Assembly: GCF_036038375.1 (NCBI RefSeq)
Contig: NZ_CP107935.1
Span: 6,448,001 to 6,512,000 of the forward strand
Source: Streptomyces sp. NBC_00414
GTDB lineage: Bacteria > Actinomycetota > Actinomycetes > Streptomycetales > Streptomycetaceae
Direction of reading: 5' to 3'
Length of the DNA: 64,000 bases
Below, one piece after another: positions 52,277 through 61,648 of the stretch. The notes beneath the pieces were generated by a model. The model was given only the letters and a program-made list of their open reading frames with translations, did not search any database and was not told the origin of the DNA. Position numbers and translations under genes: made by a program. How positions within the stretch are numbered: position 1 is the first letter of the stretch; each line of letters opens with the position of its first letter.

Positions 52277-53884
52277 GTGAGACAGCACAGAACGCCCCGT
52301 CTGCTCGGTACGCTGCTGCTCGTGGCAGCCGCCGGCATCTCCGCGGTCGGCGCGGCACCGTCCGCGCCCGACCGACCCGACCGAACAGTCACTCCGCTGA
52401 ACCAGGTCGTACCGGCCCCCGCCTCGGTCGACCCGGGCGGCGCCCCGTACCGGATCACGAGCGGTACGCGTATCCGCGTGGACCGGTCGAAGGGGGTCCA
52501 TGACGTCGGCTCGTATCTCGCCGACGTGCTGCGGCCGTCGACCGGTTACCGGCTCCCCGTCACCGGCGACCCGGGCGGCGACGGCATCCGGCTCCGGATC
52601 AGCGACAAGGGCACCGGCAGCCTCGGCGCCGAGGGCTACCGGCTGACCAGCGGCAAGGGTGCTGTCACCATCACCGCCCGCGCGCCCGCCGGGCTCTTCC
52701 ACGGCGTGCAGACCCTGCGCCAGCTGCTGCCCGCCGCCGTCGAGAAGGACTCGAAGCAGCCGGGCCCCTGGGCGGTCGCCGGGGGCACCATCACGGACAC
52801 CCCCCGCTACGGCTACCGCGGCGCGATGCTGGACGTCTCCCGGCACTTCTTCACCGTGGACAAGGTGAAGCGCTACATCGACCAGCTGGCGCTCTACAAG
52901 ATCAACACCCTGCACCTGCACCTCAGCGACGACCAGGGCTGGCGCATCGCCATCGACTCCTGGCCGCGCCTCGCCACGTACGGCGGCTCCACGCAGGTCG
53001 GCGGCGGGAGCGGGGGCCATTACACGAAGGCCCAGTACAAGGACCTCGTCCGGTACGCCGCCTCGCGTCATCTGGAGGTCGTGCCCGAGATCGACATGCC
53101 CGGGCACACCAACGCGGCGCTCGCCTCGTACGCGGAGCTGAACTGCGACGGTGTCGCCCCGCCGCTCTACACCGGCACCGAGGTCGGCTTCAGTTCGCTG
53201 TGCGTCGACAAGCCGGTGACGTACGACTTCGTGGACGACGTGATCCGGGAACTGGCCGCGCTCACACCGGGCAGGTACCTCCACATCGGCGGCGACGAGG
53301 CGCACTCGACGAGCCATGAGGACTACGTGGCCTTCATGGAGAAGGTCCAGCCGATCGTCGCCGAGTACGGGAAGAGCGTGATGGGCTGGCACCAGCTGAC
53401 CGGGGCGACTCCGGCGAAGGGCGCGCTGGCCCAGTACTGGGGCCTGGACGGCACGAGTGCCGCCGAGAAGGAGCAGGTCGCGGCGGCGGCCCGGAACGGC
53501 ACCGGGATCGTCCTCTCACCGGCCGACCGGGTGTACCTCGACATGAAGTACACCGCCGACACGCCCCTCGGCCAGGCCTGGGCAGGGCTGGTCGAGGTGA
53601 AGCGGTCGTACGACTGGGATCCGGGCAACTACCTTCCCGGTACGCCGAGTTCGGCCGTGCGGGGGGTCGAGGCGCCGCTGTGGACGGAGACCCTGTCGAC
53701 CTCGCGGCACATCGAGTACATGGCGTTCCCGCGGCTGCCGGGCGTGGCCGAGCTGGGCTGGTCGCCGGCCTCGACGCACGACTGGGACACCTACAAGGTG
53801 CGGCTCGCGGCGCAGGCAGCCCGGTGGGACGCGCTGGGCATCGACTACTACCGGTCGCCGCAAGTGCCTTGGCCCGCGCGGTAG
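52277..53884 (+). CDS. Secreted GH20 beta-N-acetylhexosaminidase
   Basis: A 535-residue enzyme releasing N-acetylglucosamine from chitobiose and related ends. A signal peptide spans about 5-30; a GH20b domain (about 40-160) precedes the catalytic barrel with RGAMLDVSRHFF, LHLHLSDDQGWR, VPEIDMPGHTNAAL and the Asp-Glu pair in HIGGDEAH. Start GTG 52277 has GAAGGGAG upstream. Its product signals through DasR, and the DasR-like site at its start suggests feedback. Confidence 0.93.
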   Translation: MRQHRTPRLLGTLLLVAAAGISAVGAAPSAPDRPDRTVTPLNQVVPAPASVDPGGAPYRITSGTRIRVDRSKGVHDVGSYLADVLRPSTGYRLPVTGDPGGDGIRLRISDKGTGSLGAEGYRLTSGKGAVTITARAPAGLFHGVQTLRQLLPAAVEKDSKQPGPWAVAGGTITDTPRYGYRGAMLDVSRHFFTVDKVKRYIDQLALYKINTLHLHLSDDQGWRIAIDSWPRLATYGGSTQVGGGSGGHYTKAQYKDLVRYAASRHLEVVPEIDMPGHTNAALASYAELNCDGVAPPLYTGTEVGFSSLCVDKPVTYDFVDDVIRELAALTPGRYLHIGGDEAHSTSHEDYVAFMEKVQPIVAEYGKSVMGWHQLTGATPAKGALAQYWGLDGTSAAEKEQVAAAARNGTGIVLSPADRVYLDMKYTADTPLGQAWAGLVEVKRSYDWDPGNYLPGTPSSAVRGVEAPLWTETLSTSRHIEYMAFPRLPGVAELGWSPASTHDWDTYKVRLAAQAARWDALGIDYYRSPQVPWPAR

Positions 53885-53990
53885 TCACTGATCACGGCTG
53901 AGTACGACGGCGGGCGCCCCCTGGGACCGTACATAGGGGACGCCCGCCTGCTGGTGGGGCCGTGCGACCGGTGTTCGTGCGAACCGGCGA

Positions 53991-55805
53991 CTACAGCCCG
54001 ACTATGGGGTTCTTCAGGGTGCCGACGAGCTGGAGGGCCCCGGCGGGATCGGAGAGGTCGACCATCTGCTCGTTGTCGCGCAGCTGGAGCCGGTTGAGGC
54101 AGGACAGCGCGAACTCGGGCGCGAACATGTCGTACTGCCGGAACTTGTCCGCGAGTTCGGGCGCGGACGCCTGATAGTCGCGTACGCAGTCGGCGACGGT
54201 CCGCCAGAAGTCGTCCTCCTCGATGACGCCCTCGCCCGCCAGGTTCGCCGCCAGGAAGCGGAAGAAGCAGTCGAAGACGTCCGTGAAGATCGACAGGAGT
54301 TTTTTGTCCTCGGGGACGTCCACGCGCAGCCGCTCGACCGTCGGCGGGAGCACCGCGTCCGGGTCCATGACGGCGATCTCCTCGGCGATGTCCTTGTAGA
54401 TCGCCCGCTCGACCACCCCGTCCTTGAGGACGAGGATGACGTTCTCGCCGTGCGGCATGAACACCAGGTCGTACGCGTAGAAGCTGTGCAGCAGCGGGGT
54501 GAAGTAGGCCCGGAGGTAGCGGCGGAGCCACTCGGCCGGCGTCAGGCCCGAGCGCTCGATCAGGGAGGCCGCGATCGAGGAGCCGTCGTGGTCCACGTGG
54601 ACGAGCGAGGCCATGGTGGCCAGGGACTCGCCGTCCTGGAGCGAGGGGACGGGGCTCTCGCGCCACAGGGCGGCGAGCATTTTCCGGTACGGGGAGTAGC
54701 GGTCGGTGGCGGCCTCGTACTCCAGGTGCCGGTAGCCGACGGCCGCCCGCTCGCGGATGATCGACAGGCCGGTCGACTTCAACAGCGGGTCGTTGTCGAT
54801 GAGTTGGGCGAGCCAGTCGTTGATGGCCGGGGTCGCCTCCATGTACGCGGCGGACAGGCCGCGCATGAAGCCCATGTTGATGACCGACAGGGCGGTCTTC
54901 ACATAGTGCTTCTGGGGCTCGCTCTTGTTGAAGAACGTCCGGATCGACTGCTGGGCCAGGTACTCGTCGTCGCCCTCGCCCAGGCACACGAGGTGTTGCC
55001 GGGCGATCTCGGCGGCGAAGGTGACCGTCAGTTTGTTCCACCACTGCCAGGGGTGGACCGGGATGAAGAGGTAGTCGGCCGGGTCGAGGCCCTGGTCGCG
55101 GAGCGTGCCGTGGAAGCGGTCCACGGTCTCCTTGCCCAGCTCGTCCCGCAGGAACGACTCGTACTCGATGCCCACGCCCGCCGTGAACGCGGCCCGCGAG
55201 CGGTGCGCGGCCAGCCAGATGAGCCGTACCGGGCTCGCGGTCTCGGGCGCGTACGAGAGGTACTCGTGGATGCCGAAGCCGAGCCGGCCGTTGTTGGCGA
55301 CGAAGCAGGGGTGGCCCTCGGTCATCCCCGTCTCGATCTCCTGGAAGCCGCTTCTCGCGAGTTCGGGGGAGGTGAGCTGGGGCTTGGTGAGCTTGTAGCA
55401 GGTGCCGGAGAGGGTGGAGGAGATCTCCTCCAGGTAGACCGGCAGCACCTGGTCGCTCAGGCCGAGTGATTTTTTCAGCTCGATGAAGAAGTCCAGTGCG
55501 GCGAGCGGGAGTTCGGCGCCGTCGCGGCTGCGGGTGATCGACTCGGCGTCGACCTGCCAGTGGTCGAGGGCGCGGCGGGTGGCGGTGAAGCGGTAGCGGG
55601 TCAGGCCGTCGTCGCTGCGGACGGCGTACTCACCTTTTTTGCCGCTGAGGCCGCCGTTGCCGTCCTGGCCGCCGTCGCCGTCGACCGTCTCGGGGGTGAT
55701 GAGGCGTTCGTGGGCGAACTCGGCGAGGGCTTTGCGGATGAGGAGGCGGTTGGCCCGGGCCCAGCGGTGGGGGGACAGATGCGCCACGGCGTCGGACAGG
55801 GTCAC
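53991..55805 (-). CDS. desD: Desferrioxamine synthetase DesD (IucA/IucC family)
   Basis: A 604-residue NIS synthetase that oligomerises and macrocyclises hydroxamate monomers to desferrioxamine E. It has the IucA/IucC and FhuF-like regions, including EGHPCFVANNGRLGF (substrate/ATP site), FIPVHPWQW and KTALSVINMGFMRGLS. Its start overlaps desC by ATGA. It is the last gene of the desABCD operon. Confidence 0.95.
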   Translation of the reverse strand: MTLSDAVAHLSPHRWARANRLLIRKALAEFAHERLITPETVDGDGGQDGNGGLSGKKGEYAVRSDDGLTRYRFTATRRALDHWQVDAESITRSRDGAELPLAALDFFIELKKSLGLSDQVLPVYLEEISSTLSGTCYKLTKPQLTSPELARSGFQEIETGMTEGHPCFVANNGRLGFGIHEYLSYAPETASPVRLIWLAAHRSRAAFTAGVGIEYESFLRDELGKETVDRFHGTLRDQGLDPADYLFIPVHPWQWWNKLTVTFAAEIARQHLVCLGEGDDEYLAQQSIRTFFNKSEPQKHYVKTALSVINMGFMRGLSAAYMEATPAINDWLAQLIDNDPLLKSTGLSIIRERAAVGYRHLEYEAATDRYSPYRKMLAALWRESPVPSLQDGESLATMASLVHVDHDGSSIAASLIERSGLTPAEWLRRYLRAYFTPLLHSFYAYDLVFMPHGENVILVLKDGVVERAIYKDIAEEIAVMDPDAVLPPTVERLRVDVPEDKKLLSIFTDVFDCFFRFLAANLAGEGVIEEDDFWRTVADCVRDYQASAPELADKFRQYDMFAPEFALSCLNRLQLRDNEQMVDLSDPAGALQLVGTLKNPIVGL

Positions 55806-56389
55806 AGGGAAACTCCTCGGGTGGCCGAACTGTGCCGGTTCAGGAACTGCTCGCGCGTGCAGAAGGACAGCAGCGCGCGCTTCTCCGGCTTCTCGATCTC
55901 GCGCTCCGGGACGAAGCCGACGGCCTCGTTCAGCGCGTGTACCGCCTCGTTGGTGACATCGGGCTCGACGACGACCCGGCGGGTGCGGGGGTCGGCGAAC
56001 AGCTCGGTCATCACGGCGGTGATGACGGCCCGGGTGAAGCCGTGCACGGGCCGGTCGGTGGGGGCGACCAGGAAGTGCATGCCGACGTCACCGGGCTCGG
56101 GCTCGTACAGCCCGACCAGCTCGATGTACCGGGGGTCGTACTTCTCCATCAGGAACGCGGGCCGGCCGTCGTGCAGGCCGAGATACGCGTGGTGGTGCTC
56201 GTTGGCCGCGATGGCCATGTACTCGCGCTCCACGTCCTGGAGTTTCGCGTCCTGCATCATCCAGAACGCGGCCTTGGGGTCGGTCACCCAGGAGTGCAGC
56301 AGCTCGGCGTCCTTGAGGGGGTCGAGCGGGCGGACGGTGAGGACACCGACCTCGCTCCCGGCCCCCGTGGAGGCTCCGGCGGCGCTCAT
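55802..56389 (-). CDS. desC: Hydroxycadaverine acyltransferase DesC
   Basis: A 195-residue GNAT-related acyltransferase (LucA/IucB type) with the acyl-CoA region VAPTDRPVHGFTRAVITAVM and a conserved DPKAAFWMMQDAKL start. It adds succinyl (or acetyl/acyl) from CoA to N-hydroxycadaverine. It overlaps desB and desD by 4 bp on each side. Confidence 0.94.
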   Translation of the reverse strand: MSAAGASTGAGSEVGVLTVRPLDPLKDAELLHSWVTDPKAAFWMMQDAKLQDVEREYMAIAANEHHHAYLGLHDGRPAFLMEKYDPRYIELVGLYEPEPGDVGMHFLVAPTDRPVHGFTRAVITAVMTELFADPRTRRVVVEPDVTNEAVHALNEAVGFVPEREIEKPEKRALLSFCTREQFLNRHSSATRGVSL

Positions 56390-57696
56390 ACGGCGAACTC
56401 CTGGAACGCGATGGACTTCTCCACCGGGTAGTACTCGGTGCCGAGCAGTTCCCGGATGATGTACGCGTTGCGGTACGCGCCCATGCCGAGGTCCGGTGAC
56501 GTGATCGAGTGGGTGTGGACGCCGGCGTTCTGCAGGAAGATCCCGCGGCCGGTGGTGTCGATGGCGTAGTTGCGCGCCACGTCGTGGTTGCCCTGCTCGT
56601 CGTAGCGGATCCGGTCGCGCACGGGCTTCAGGAACTCCGGCTCCACGTACTGGTAGCCGGTCGCCAGGATCAGGCCCTCGGACTGCAGCTCGTAGTCCGT
56701 CTCCTGCTCCTCCTGACGCAGCCCCAGGGTGTACGTGCCGTTCTCGTAACTCGCCTCTTTCAGGGCCGAGTTGGAGAGCAGGCGGGTGGGGACCGGGCCG
56801 CCGAGGTTCTTCTGGTAGAGCAGGTCGAAGATCGAGTCGATCAGCTCCCCGTCGATGCCCTTGAACAGGCCCTTCTGCTCCGTCCGGAGGCGGTAGCGGG
56901 TCCGCTCGGGCAGCGCGTGGAAGTAGTCGATGTACTCCGGGGAGGTCATCTCCAGCGTGAGCTTGGTGTACTCCAGCGGGAAGAACCGCGGGGAGCGCGT
57001 GACCCAGTTCAGCCGGTAGCCGTGGACATCGATCTCGCTCAGCAGGTCGTAGTAGATCTCGGCGGCTGACTGCCCGCTGCCGACCAGCGTGATCGACTTC
57101 TTGGCCTGCAGCTCCCGCTTGTGCTGCTGGTAGCGGGAGTTGTGGATGAAGTCCCCGCCGAGGTCCGCGCAGGCCTCCGGGATGTACGGGGGAGTGCCGG
57201 TGCCCAGGACGAGGTGCCGGGCACGGTACTCGTCACCGGCGGTGGTCCGGACGACGTACACCTCGTTCCCGTCCTCGTACGTCACCTCCGCGACCGTCGT
57301 GCTGAAGCGGACGCTGGAGAGTTTCGAGGCGGCCCAGCGGCAGTAGTCGTCGTACTCGACGCGCAGCGGGTAGAAGTTCTCGCGTATGTAGAACGAGTAC
57401 AGACGGCCCGATTCCTTCAGGTAGTTGAGGAAGGAGTACGGGGACGTCGGGTCGGCCAGGGTGACCAGGTCCGACATGAACGGGGTCTGGAGGTGCGCGC
57501 CCTCCAGGAACATCCCGGAGTGCCATTCGAAGTCCGGCTTGGACTCCAGGAAGACACCGTCGAGTTCGTCGATCGGCTCGGTGAGGCAGGCGAGGCCGAG
57601 GTTGAAGGGGCCCAGCCCGATGCCGATGAAATCGTGCGTCCGCGAGAGGGAATCAGAGGCCTCGACGGACTCAGCGGGTTCAGGAAGCGCGGTCAA
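56386..57696 (-). CDS. desB: Cadaverine N-monooxygenase DesB
   Basis: A 436-residue flavin-dependent N-hydroxylase with FAD site IGIGLGPFNLGLA, NADPH site TLVGSGQSAAE and the ATGY motif LILATGYQY. It hydroxylates cadaverine. TTG 57696 with GGAGAG four nt upstream is chosen; TTG 57708 would add four residues. The start lies 17 nt inside the 3' end of desA. Confidence 0.93.
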   Translation of the reverse strand: MTALPEPAESVEASDSLSRTHDFIGIGLGPFNLGLACLTEPIDELDGVFLESKPDFEWHSGMFLEGAHLQTPFMSDLVTLADPTSPYSFLNYLKESGRLYSFYIRENFYPLRVEYDDYCRWAASKLSSVRFSTTVAEVTYEDGNEVYVVRTTAGDEYRARHLVLGTGTPPYIPEACADLGGDFIHNSRYQQHKRELQAKKSITLVGSGQSAAEIYYDLLSEIDVHGYRLNWVTRSPRFFPLEYTKLTLEMTSPEYIDYFHALPERTRYRLRTEQKGLFKGIDGELIDSIFDLLYQKNLGGPVPTRLLSNSALKEASYENGTYTLGLRQEEQETDYELQSEGLILATGYQYVEPEFLKPVRDRIRYDEQGNHDVARNYAIDTTGRGIFLQNAGVHTHSITSPDLGMGAYRNAYIIRELLGTEYYPVEKSIAFQEFAV

Positions 57697-59122
57697 GGGA
57701 CTCTCCAAGGTACTGCTCGGCGTGGCCGGCGATCAGGTCGAGCACGGCGGAGATGTCGTCCGTCGTGGTCTCGGGGTTGAGCAGGGTGAACTTCAGGAAG
57801 TGACGGCCGCCGACCTTCGTACCCGCGACCACCGCGTCGCCGGAGGCGAACAGCGCCTTGCGGGCGTACAGGTTGGCGCGGTCGATCTCGGCCGGGTCGG
57901 TGACGGCGGCCGGGATGTAGCGGAAGACGAGGGTGGAGAGGGACGGCGCGACCACCACGTCGTACCGCGGGTCGGCGGCGAGCAGCTTCCAGCCCTCCTC
58001 CGCCAGGTCGCAGACCTCGTCGAAGAGCTGGCCGATGCCGTCGGCGCCCATCACCCGCAGCGTCATCCACAGCTTGAGGGCATCGAAACGGCGGGTGGTC
58101 TGCAGGGACTTGTCGACCTGGTTGGGGATGCGCTCCTGCACCATGCGCTGCGGGTTGAGGTACTCCGCGTAGTAGGTGGCGTGGCGCAGAGTGGCCGCGT
58201 CGCGGACCAGGACGGCGGACGAACTCACCGGCTGGAAGAAGGACTTGTGGTAGTCCACGGTCACGGAGTCGGCGCGCTCGATGCCGTCGATACGGTCCCG
58301 GTTCTTCAGGGACGCGAGCAGCCCGCAGCCGTACGCCGCGTCCACGTGCAGCCAGGCGCCGAACTGCTCGCACAGCTCGGCGATCTCGGGCAGCGGGTCG
58401 ATGGAACCGAAGTCGGTGGTGCCGGCGGTGGCGACGACGGCCATCGGGACCAGGCCGTCGCGCCTGCAGCGCTCCAGCTCGTGGGCGAGCGCGACCGTCT
58501 GCATGCGCTTGTCGCTGCCGACGGGGACGGTGACCACGGAGTCCTGGCTCAGGCCGAGGAGTTTCGCCGACTTCTTGACGCTGAAGTGGCTCGCCTCGGA
58601 GGCGAAGATGCGCAGTTTGGCGAACGAGTCGGTCTTCGCCTCCTCGCGGGCGAGCAGCAGCGCCTGGAGGTTGGACTGCGAACCGCCGGAGGTGAACACG
58701 CCGTCGGCGGAGCAGCCGAACCCGATGCGCTCGTTGGTCCAGTCGATGAGCCTGCGCTCGATGAGGGTGCCGCCGGCCGACTGGTCCCAGGTGTCGAGGG
58801 AGGAGTTGACGGCGGAGAGGACCGCCTCGCCGACCACCGCGGGTATGACCACCGGGCAGTTGAGGTGGGCGAGGTAGCGGGGGTGGTGGAAGTAGATCGC
58901 GTCCCGGAGGTAGACGTCCTCCAGCTCGTCGAGCACCGCGCTGGTGTCGTGCAGCGGCTTGTCGAGGTCGATCCGGTCGATGCGGGGGGCGAGGGTGTCG
59001 ACCGTGACACCGGTGAACGGACGGTCGGTGGTGGCGAGTTTGGCCGCCACCCGCTCTATTCCTTCGGTCACGGAACGGCGGTACCGATCCGCGGTCGTGT
59101 CATTGAGCAGGTGCGAGCGCAT
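57680..59122 (-). CDS. desA: PLP-dependent lysine decarboxylase DesA
   Basis: A 480-residue group II decarboxylase forming cadaverine, the first step of desferrioxamine synthesis. The PLP lysine is in VDYHKSFFQP, with VDAAYGCG and VATAGTTDFG as cofactor contacts. The ATG at 59122 follows an iron box by 64 nt, so the operon should be expressed when iron is scarce. Confidence 0.95.
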   Translation of the reverse strand: MRSHLLNDTTADRYRRSVTEGIERVAAKLATTDRPFTGVTVDTLAPRIDRIDLDKPLHDTSAVLDELEDVYLRDAIYFHHPRYLAHLNCPVVIPAVVGEAVLSAVNSSLDTWDQSAGGTLIERRLIDWTNERIGFGCSADGVFTSGGSQSNLQALLLAREEAKTDSFAKLRIFASEASHFSVKKSAKLLGLSQDSVVTVPVGSDKRMQTVALAHELERCRRDGLVPMAVVATAGTTDFGSIDPLPEIAELCEQFGAWLHVDAAYGCGLLASLKNRDRIDGIERADSVTVDYHKSFFQPVSSSAVLVRDAATLRHATYYAEYLNPQRMVQERIPNQVDKSLQTTRRFDALKLWMTLRVMGADGIGQLFDEVCDLAEEGWKLLAADPRYDVVVAPSLSTLVFRYIPAAVTDPAEIDRANLYARKALFASGDAVVAGTKVGGRHFLKFTLLNPETTTDDISAVLDLIAGHAEQYLGESLDRAS

Positions 59123-59185
59123 GGGGGAGTCCTCCGGGGGCAGGAGAGGGACGGGCGCAGACGGGAGACGTGGGGGGCTGCGATG

Positions 59186-59210
59186 AACTTAGGTTAGCCT
59201 AACCTAAGTT
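59186..59210. promoter_or_regulatory. Iron box of the desABCD operon
   Basis: A perfect 25-bp palindrome centred on C59198 that contains TTAGGTTAGCCTAACCTAA, matching the DmdR1/IdeR-type iron box. Fe-loaded repressor would block desA transcription. The remainder of the 213-bp gap shows no gene. Confidence 0.93.
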
Positions 59211-59335
59211 CCTGTGTGAACCCTGCCCCCACTCGTCACTCTGTGACGCATACCTCTCTCTGAGTCACGCGGCTCCGCGTCGTGCGGCTCTGCCTCATGC
59301 GGATGCGCGCTGCCCGTCGGTGTGTCACACGAGGG

Positions 59336-60197
59336 CTAGGCGGCCTGTGCGCGCAGTTGCTCCTCGCTGAGCCCGCGCCGCCAGTAGCCGACGAACGTGA
59401 CCCGCGTGCGGTCGAACTCCCGCTCCCGTACGAGGTGGCGCCGCAGCTCCTTCACGCAGCCTGCCTCGCCCGCGATCCAGGCGTACGGGGCGTCGGCCGC
59501 GGGGAGTCGGGCGGCGCGGATGGCCTCCACCGCGCTGGGGGCGCCCTCGTCGCGTACGAGCCAGGTGATCTCGGCGTCGACCCCGGCGGGGGGGCGCGTG
59601 GCGGTCGCCCGCGTGCGGGACCTCCAGCCAGACGCGGGCCCTCGTCCCGGCCGGCAGGGTCTCCAGGATGGCCGAGGCGGCGGGCAGGGCCGTCTCGTCG
59701 GCCCAGAGGAGGACGAGGTCGGCGTCGGCGGGCGGGCGGAAGCGGATGGCTCCGTTGTCGGCGACGGAGGGGCCGAGTAGTACGGCCCGGTCGCCGGGGC
59801 CCGCGTCGGCCGCCCAGCGTGAGGCCGGGCCCGCGGGGGTGGCGGCGCCGGGCTCCGTGCCGTGCAGGACGAAGTCGATGTCGACCTCGGTGGTGGTTCC
59901 GTGGGCGTCCTGGCGCAGAGCGCGGAGCGTGTACGAGCGCATGACCGCGCGGATGTCTTCGGGGGTGTCGATCCAGGCCTGGCGCCAGCCGTCGCCGTAC
60001 TCCACGGGAGGCATGACGGGCTCGGTCTGCCCCGGGCGGGGGAGGAAGAGGGTGAGGCTCTGGTCGCGGCCGTCCGAGGCGAAGGCACTCAGCTCCGGGC
60101 CGGTGAAGGTGACGCGGAGGAGGGAGGGGGTCAGGCGCCTCGTCCTTGCCACCTGGAGGGTGAACATGCGGTATGGGGTGGCTGTGGCCGTGGGCAT
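59336..60197 (-). pseudogene. Siderophore-interacting protein (ferric reductase), frameshifted
   Basis: Residues 1-about 200 read in one frame (MFTLQVARTRRLTPSLLRVTF, RSYTLRAL and an FAD-binding core), then the frame turns into Arg-rich nonsense. The next frame continues the family exactly: AGVDAEITWLVRDEG, YAWIAGEAGCVKELRRHL, VTFVGYWRRGLSEEQL to a stop at 59336. The break is at a run of seven G at 59588-59594 (plus strand); six would restore the frame. The protein normally reduces ferric siderophore in the cytoplasm. Sequencing error or true indel cannot be told apart here. Confidence 0.85.
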
Positions 60198-60262
60198 GCG
60201 TACTCCTTCGCTCCGCGGGGGGTGGGGTTTGGGGGCGCGGGGTGCGTTGCTCGGCTGCGGAC

Positions 60263-60396
60263 CGGTGAGGGCTGGTCGCGCCGTTCCCCGCGCCCCTGCG
60301 GGCTGCGCCCCCTAAAGGCGAAAGACAAAAGATTGCGCCGTTCCCCGCGCCCCTGAAAGCTGAAAGGCAAAAGATTGCGCCGTTCCCCGCGCCCCC
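60263..60396. repeat. Cluster of three interspersed GC-rich repeats
   Basis: Three same-orientation copies of GCGCCGTTCCCCGCGCCCCT (cores near 60278, 60336 and 60376) joined by GGCAAAAGATT linkers. They fill the gap between the frameshifted reductase gene and desE and end in an A8 run before the desE stop. Confidence 0.8.
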
Positions 60397-60409
60397 AAAA
60401 AAAAGGGAC

Positions 60410-61456
60410 TCAGGCGACCTTCTTGGCCTTTTCTATGGCCTCGGCGAGGTTGTTGAGCATGGGGGTGCACTTGGCGTAGGAGAGGATCGGCTCGGGGGTG
60501 CGGCCGATGACCTGGCCGGCCTTCACGGCGGGCAGCTTCTTCCAGGTCGCCTCGGTGATGTCGGCGGGCTGGATGGTCGCGGTGCGGTCGTCCATGATGA
60601 TGATGTCGGCCGGGTACTTGTCGACGTTCTCCCAGCTCAGGTTCTCGAACCAACCGCCGCTGGCCTTGAGGACCTTGGCCGGCGGCTCGACGATGTTCAC
60701 CCCGAGGGCCTTGAAGTACTCCAGGTCGATGGAGAGGTTCGAGCCGGACACGTAGAAGATGTCCTGGCTGGCGGAACCGGCGAGAACCTTGATCTCCGGG
60801 CGGGCCTTGGCGGCGGCGCGCAGACGCTCGGCGGCCTTCTCGAAGTTCTTCTTCGCCTCGACGGTCTTGGCGGCCTTCACATCGGCGCCCAGCGACTCGG
60901 CGAGCGCGTACATGCGCTCCAGCGGCTTCGGCAGCTGGCGGTCGTAGACGGAGATGCCGACGCTCGGGGCGAGCTTCGCGATTTTGTCCTTGGACTCGGC
61001 GGGGACGTACCAGAGGGTGCCGGCGTCGTCGAACATCGTGGTGAGCAGGACGTCCGGGGCCAGCGTCGCGTACTTCTCGACGTTGAACGCGCCGTACACG
61101 TTGCCGAGGACCGTCAGCTTGCTGACGTCCATGTCGCCGGCCTGGACGTCAGCCTTGCCGTCCTCGGTCTTGGTCGGGCCGAAGACGCCCTTGACCTCGA
61201 TGCCGTAGTCGAAGAGGGCGGCGGCGACACCGGTGAACGCGACGATGTTCGCCGGGATCTTGTCGAGCTTCACGGTCTCGTCGCGGTCGTCCTTGAACGT
61301 CCAGGGACCGGACTCGGCGGCCTTCGTCCCGTCCGCCGAGCCACCGCTTTTCGCGTCGTCGTCACCGCAGGCGGCGAGAACGGCACCGAGGCCGAGGGCG
61401 CCGCCGGCGGCGAGGATGCCGCGGCGGGAGAGACGGGTGGCACGGGCGTTGGACAT
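60410..61456 (-). CDS. desE: Ferrioxamine-binding lipoprotein DesE
   Basis: A 348-residue FhuD/BtuF-type siderophore-binding protein. SRRGILAAGGALGLGAVLAAC combines a twin-arginine motif with a lipobox. The mature part binds ferrioxamine (VAFTGVAAALFDYGI, LSWENVDKYPADIIIM). Its promoter has an iron box. The permease and ATPase genes are not in the window. Confidence 0.93.
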   Translation of the reverse strand: MSNARATRLSRRGILAAGGALGLGAVLAACGDDDAKSGGSADGTKAAESGPWTFKDDRDETVKLDKIPANIVAFTGVAAALFDYGIEVKGVFGPTKTEDGKADVQAGDMDVSKLTVLGNVYGAFNVEKYATLAPDVLLTTMFDDAGTLWYVPAESKDKIAKLAPSVGISVYDRQLPKPLERMYALAESLGADVKAAKTVEAKKNFEKAAERLRAAAKARPEIKVLAGSASQDIFYVSGSNLSIDLEYFKALGVNIVEPPAKVLKASGGWFENLSWENVDKYPADIIIMDDRTATIQPADITEATWKKLPAVKAGQVIGRTPEPILSYAKCTPMLNNLAEAIEKAKKVA

Positions 61457-61509
61457 GGCGTGGCTGCTTTCGAACAGGGCGGATGACCCACCGGGACAGG
61501 TGCGAAGGT

Positions 61510-61524
61510 AGGTTAGCCTAACCT
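61510..61524. promoter_or_regulatory. Iron box of desE
   Basis: AGGTTAGCCTAACCT is a perfect 15-bp palindrome matching the iron-box core, 54 nt upstream of desE. It shares its centre with the desA box. Confidence 0.88.
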
Positions 61525-61648
61525 TTGTCTATGTCCAGGAGGTGGGGTTCCACCTGCAGAAACGCCTGCGCGGCTCGCGGGAGTTGCCTATGAGCGGGCT
61601 GTGCGAACCGGGATGGGGGAGCTGCGCCATCCCTGCCGGCTTCGGCGG

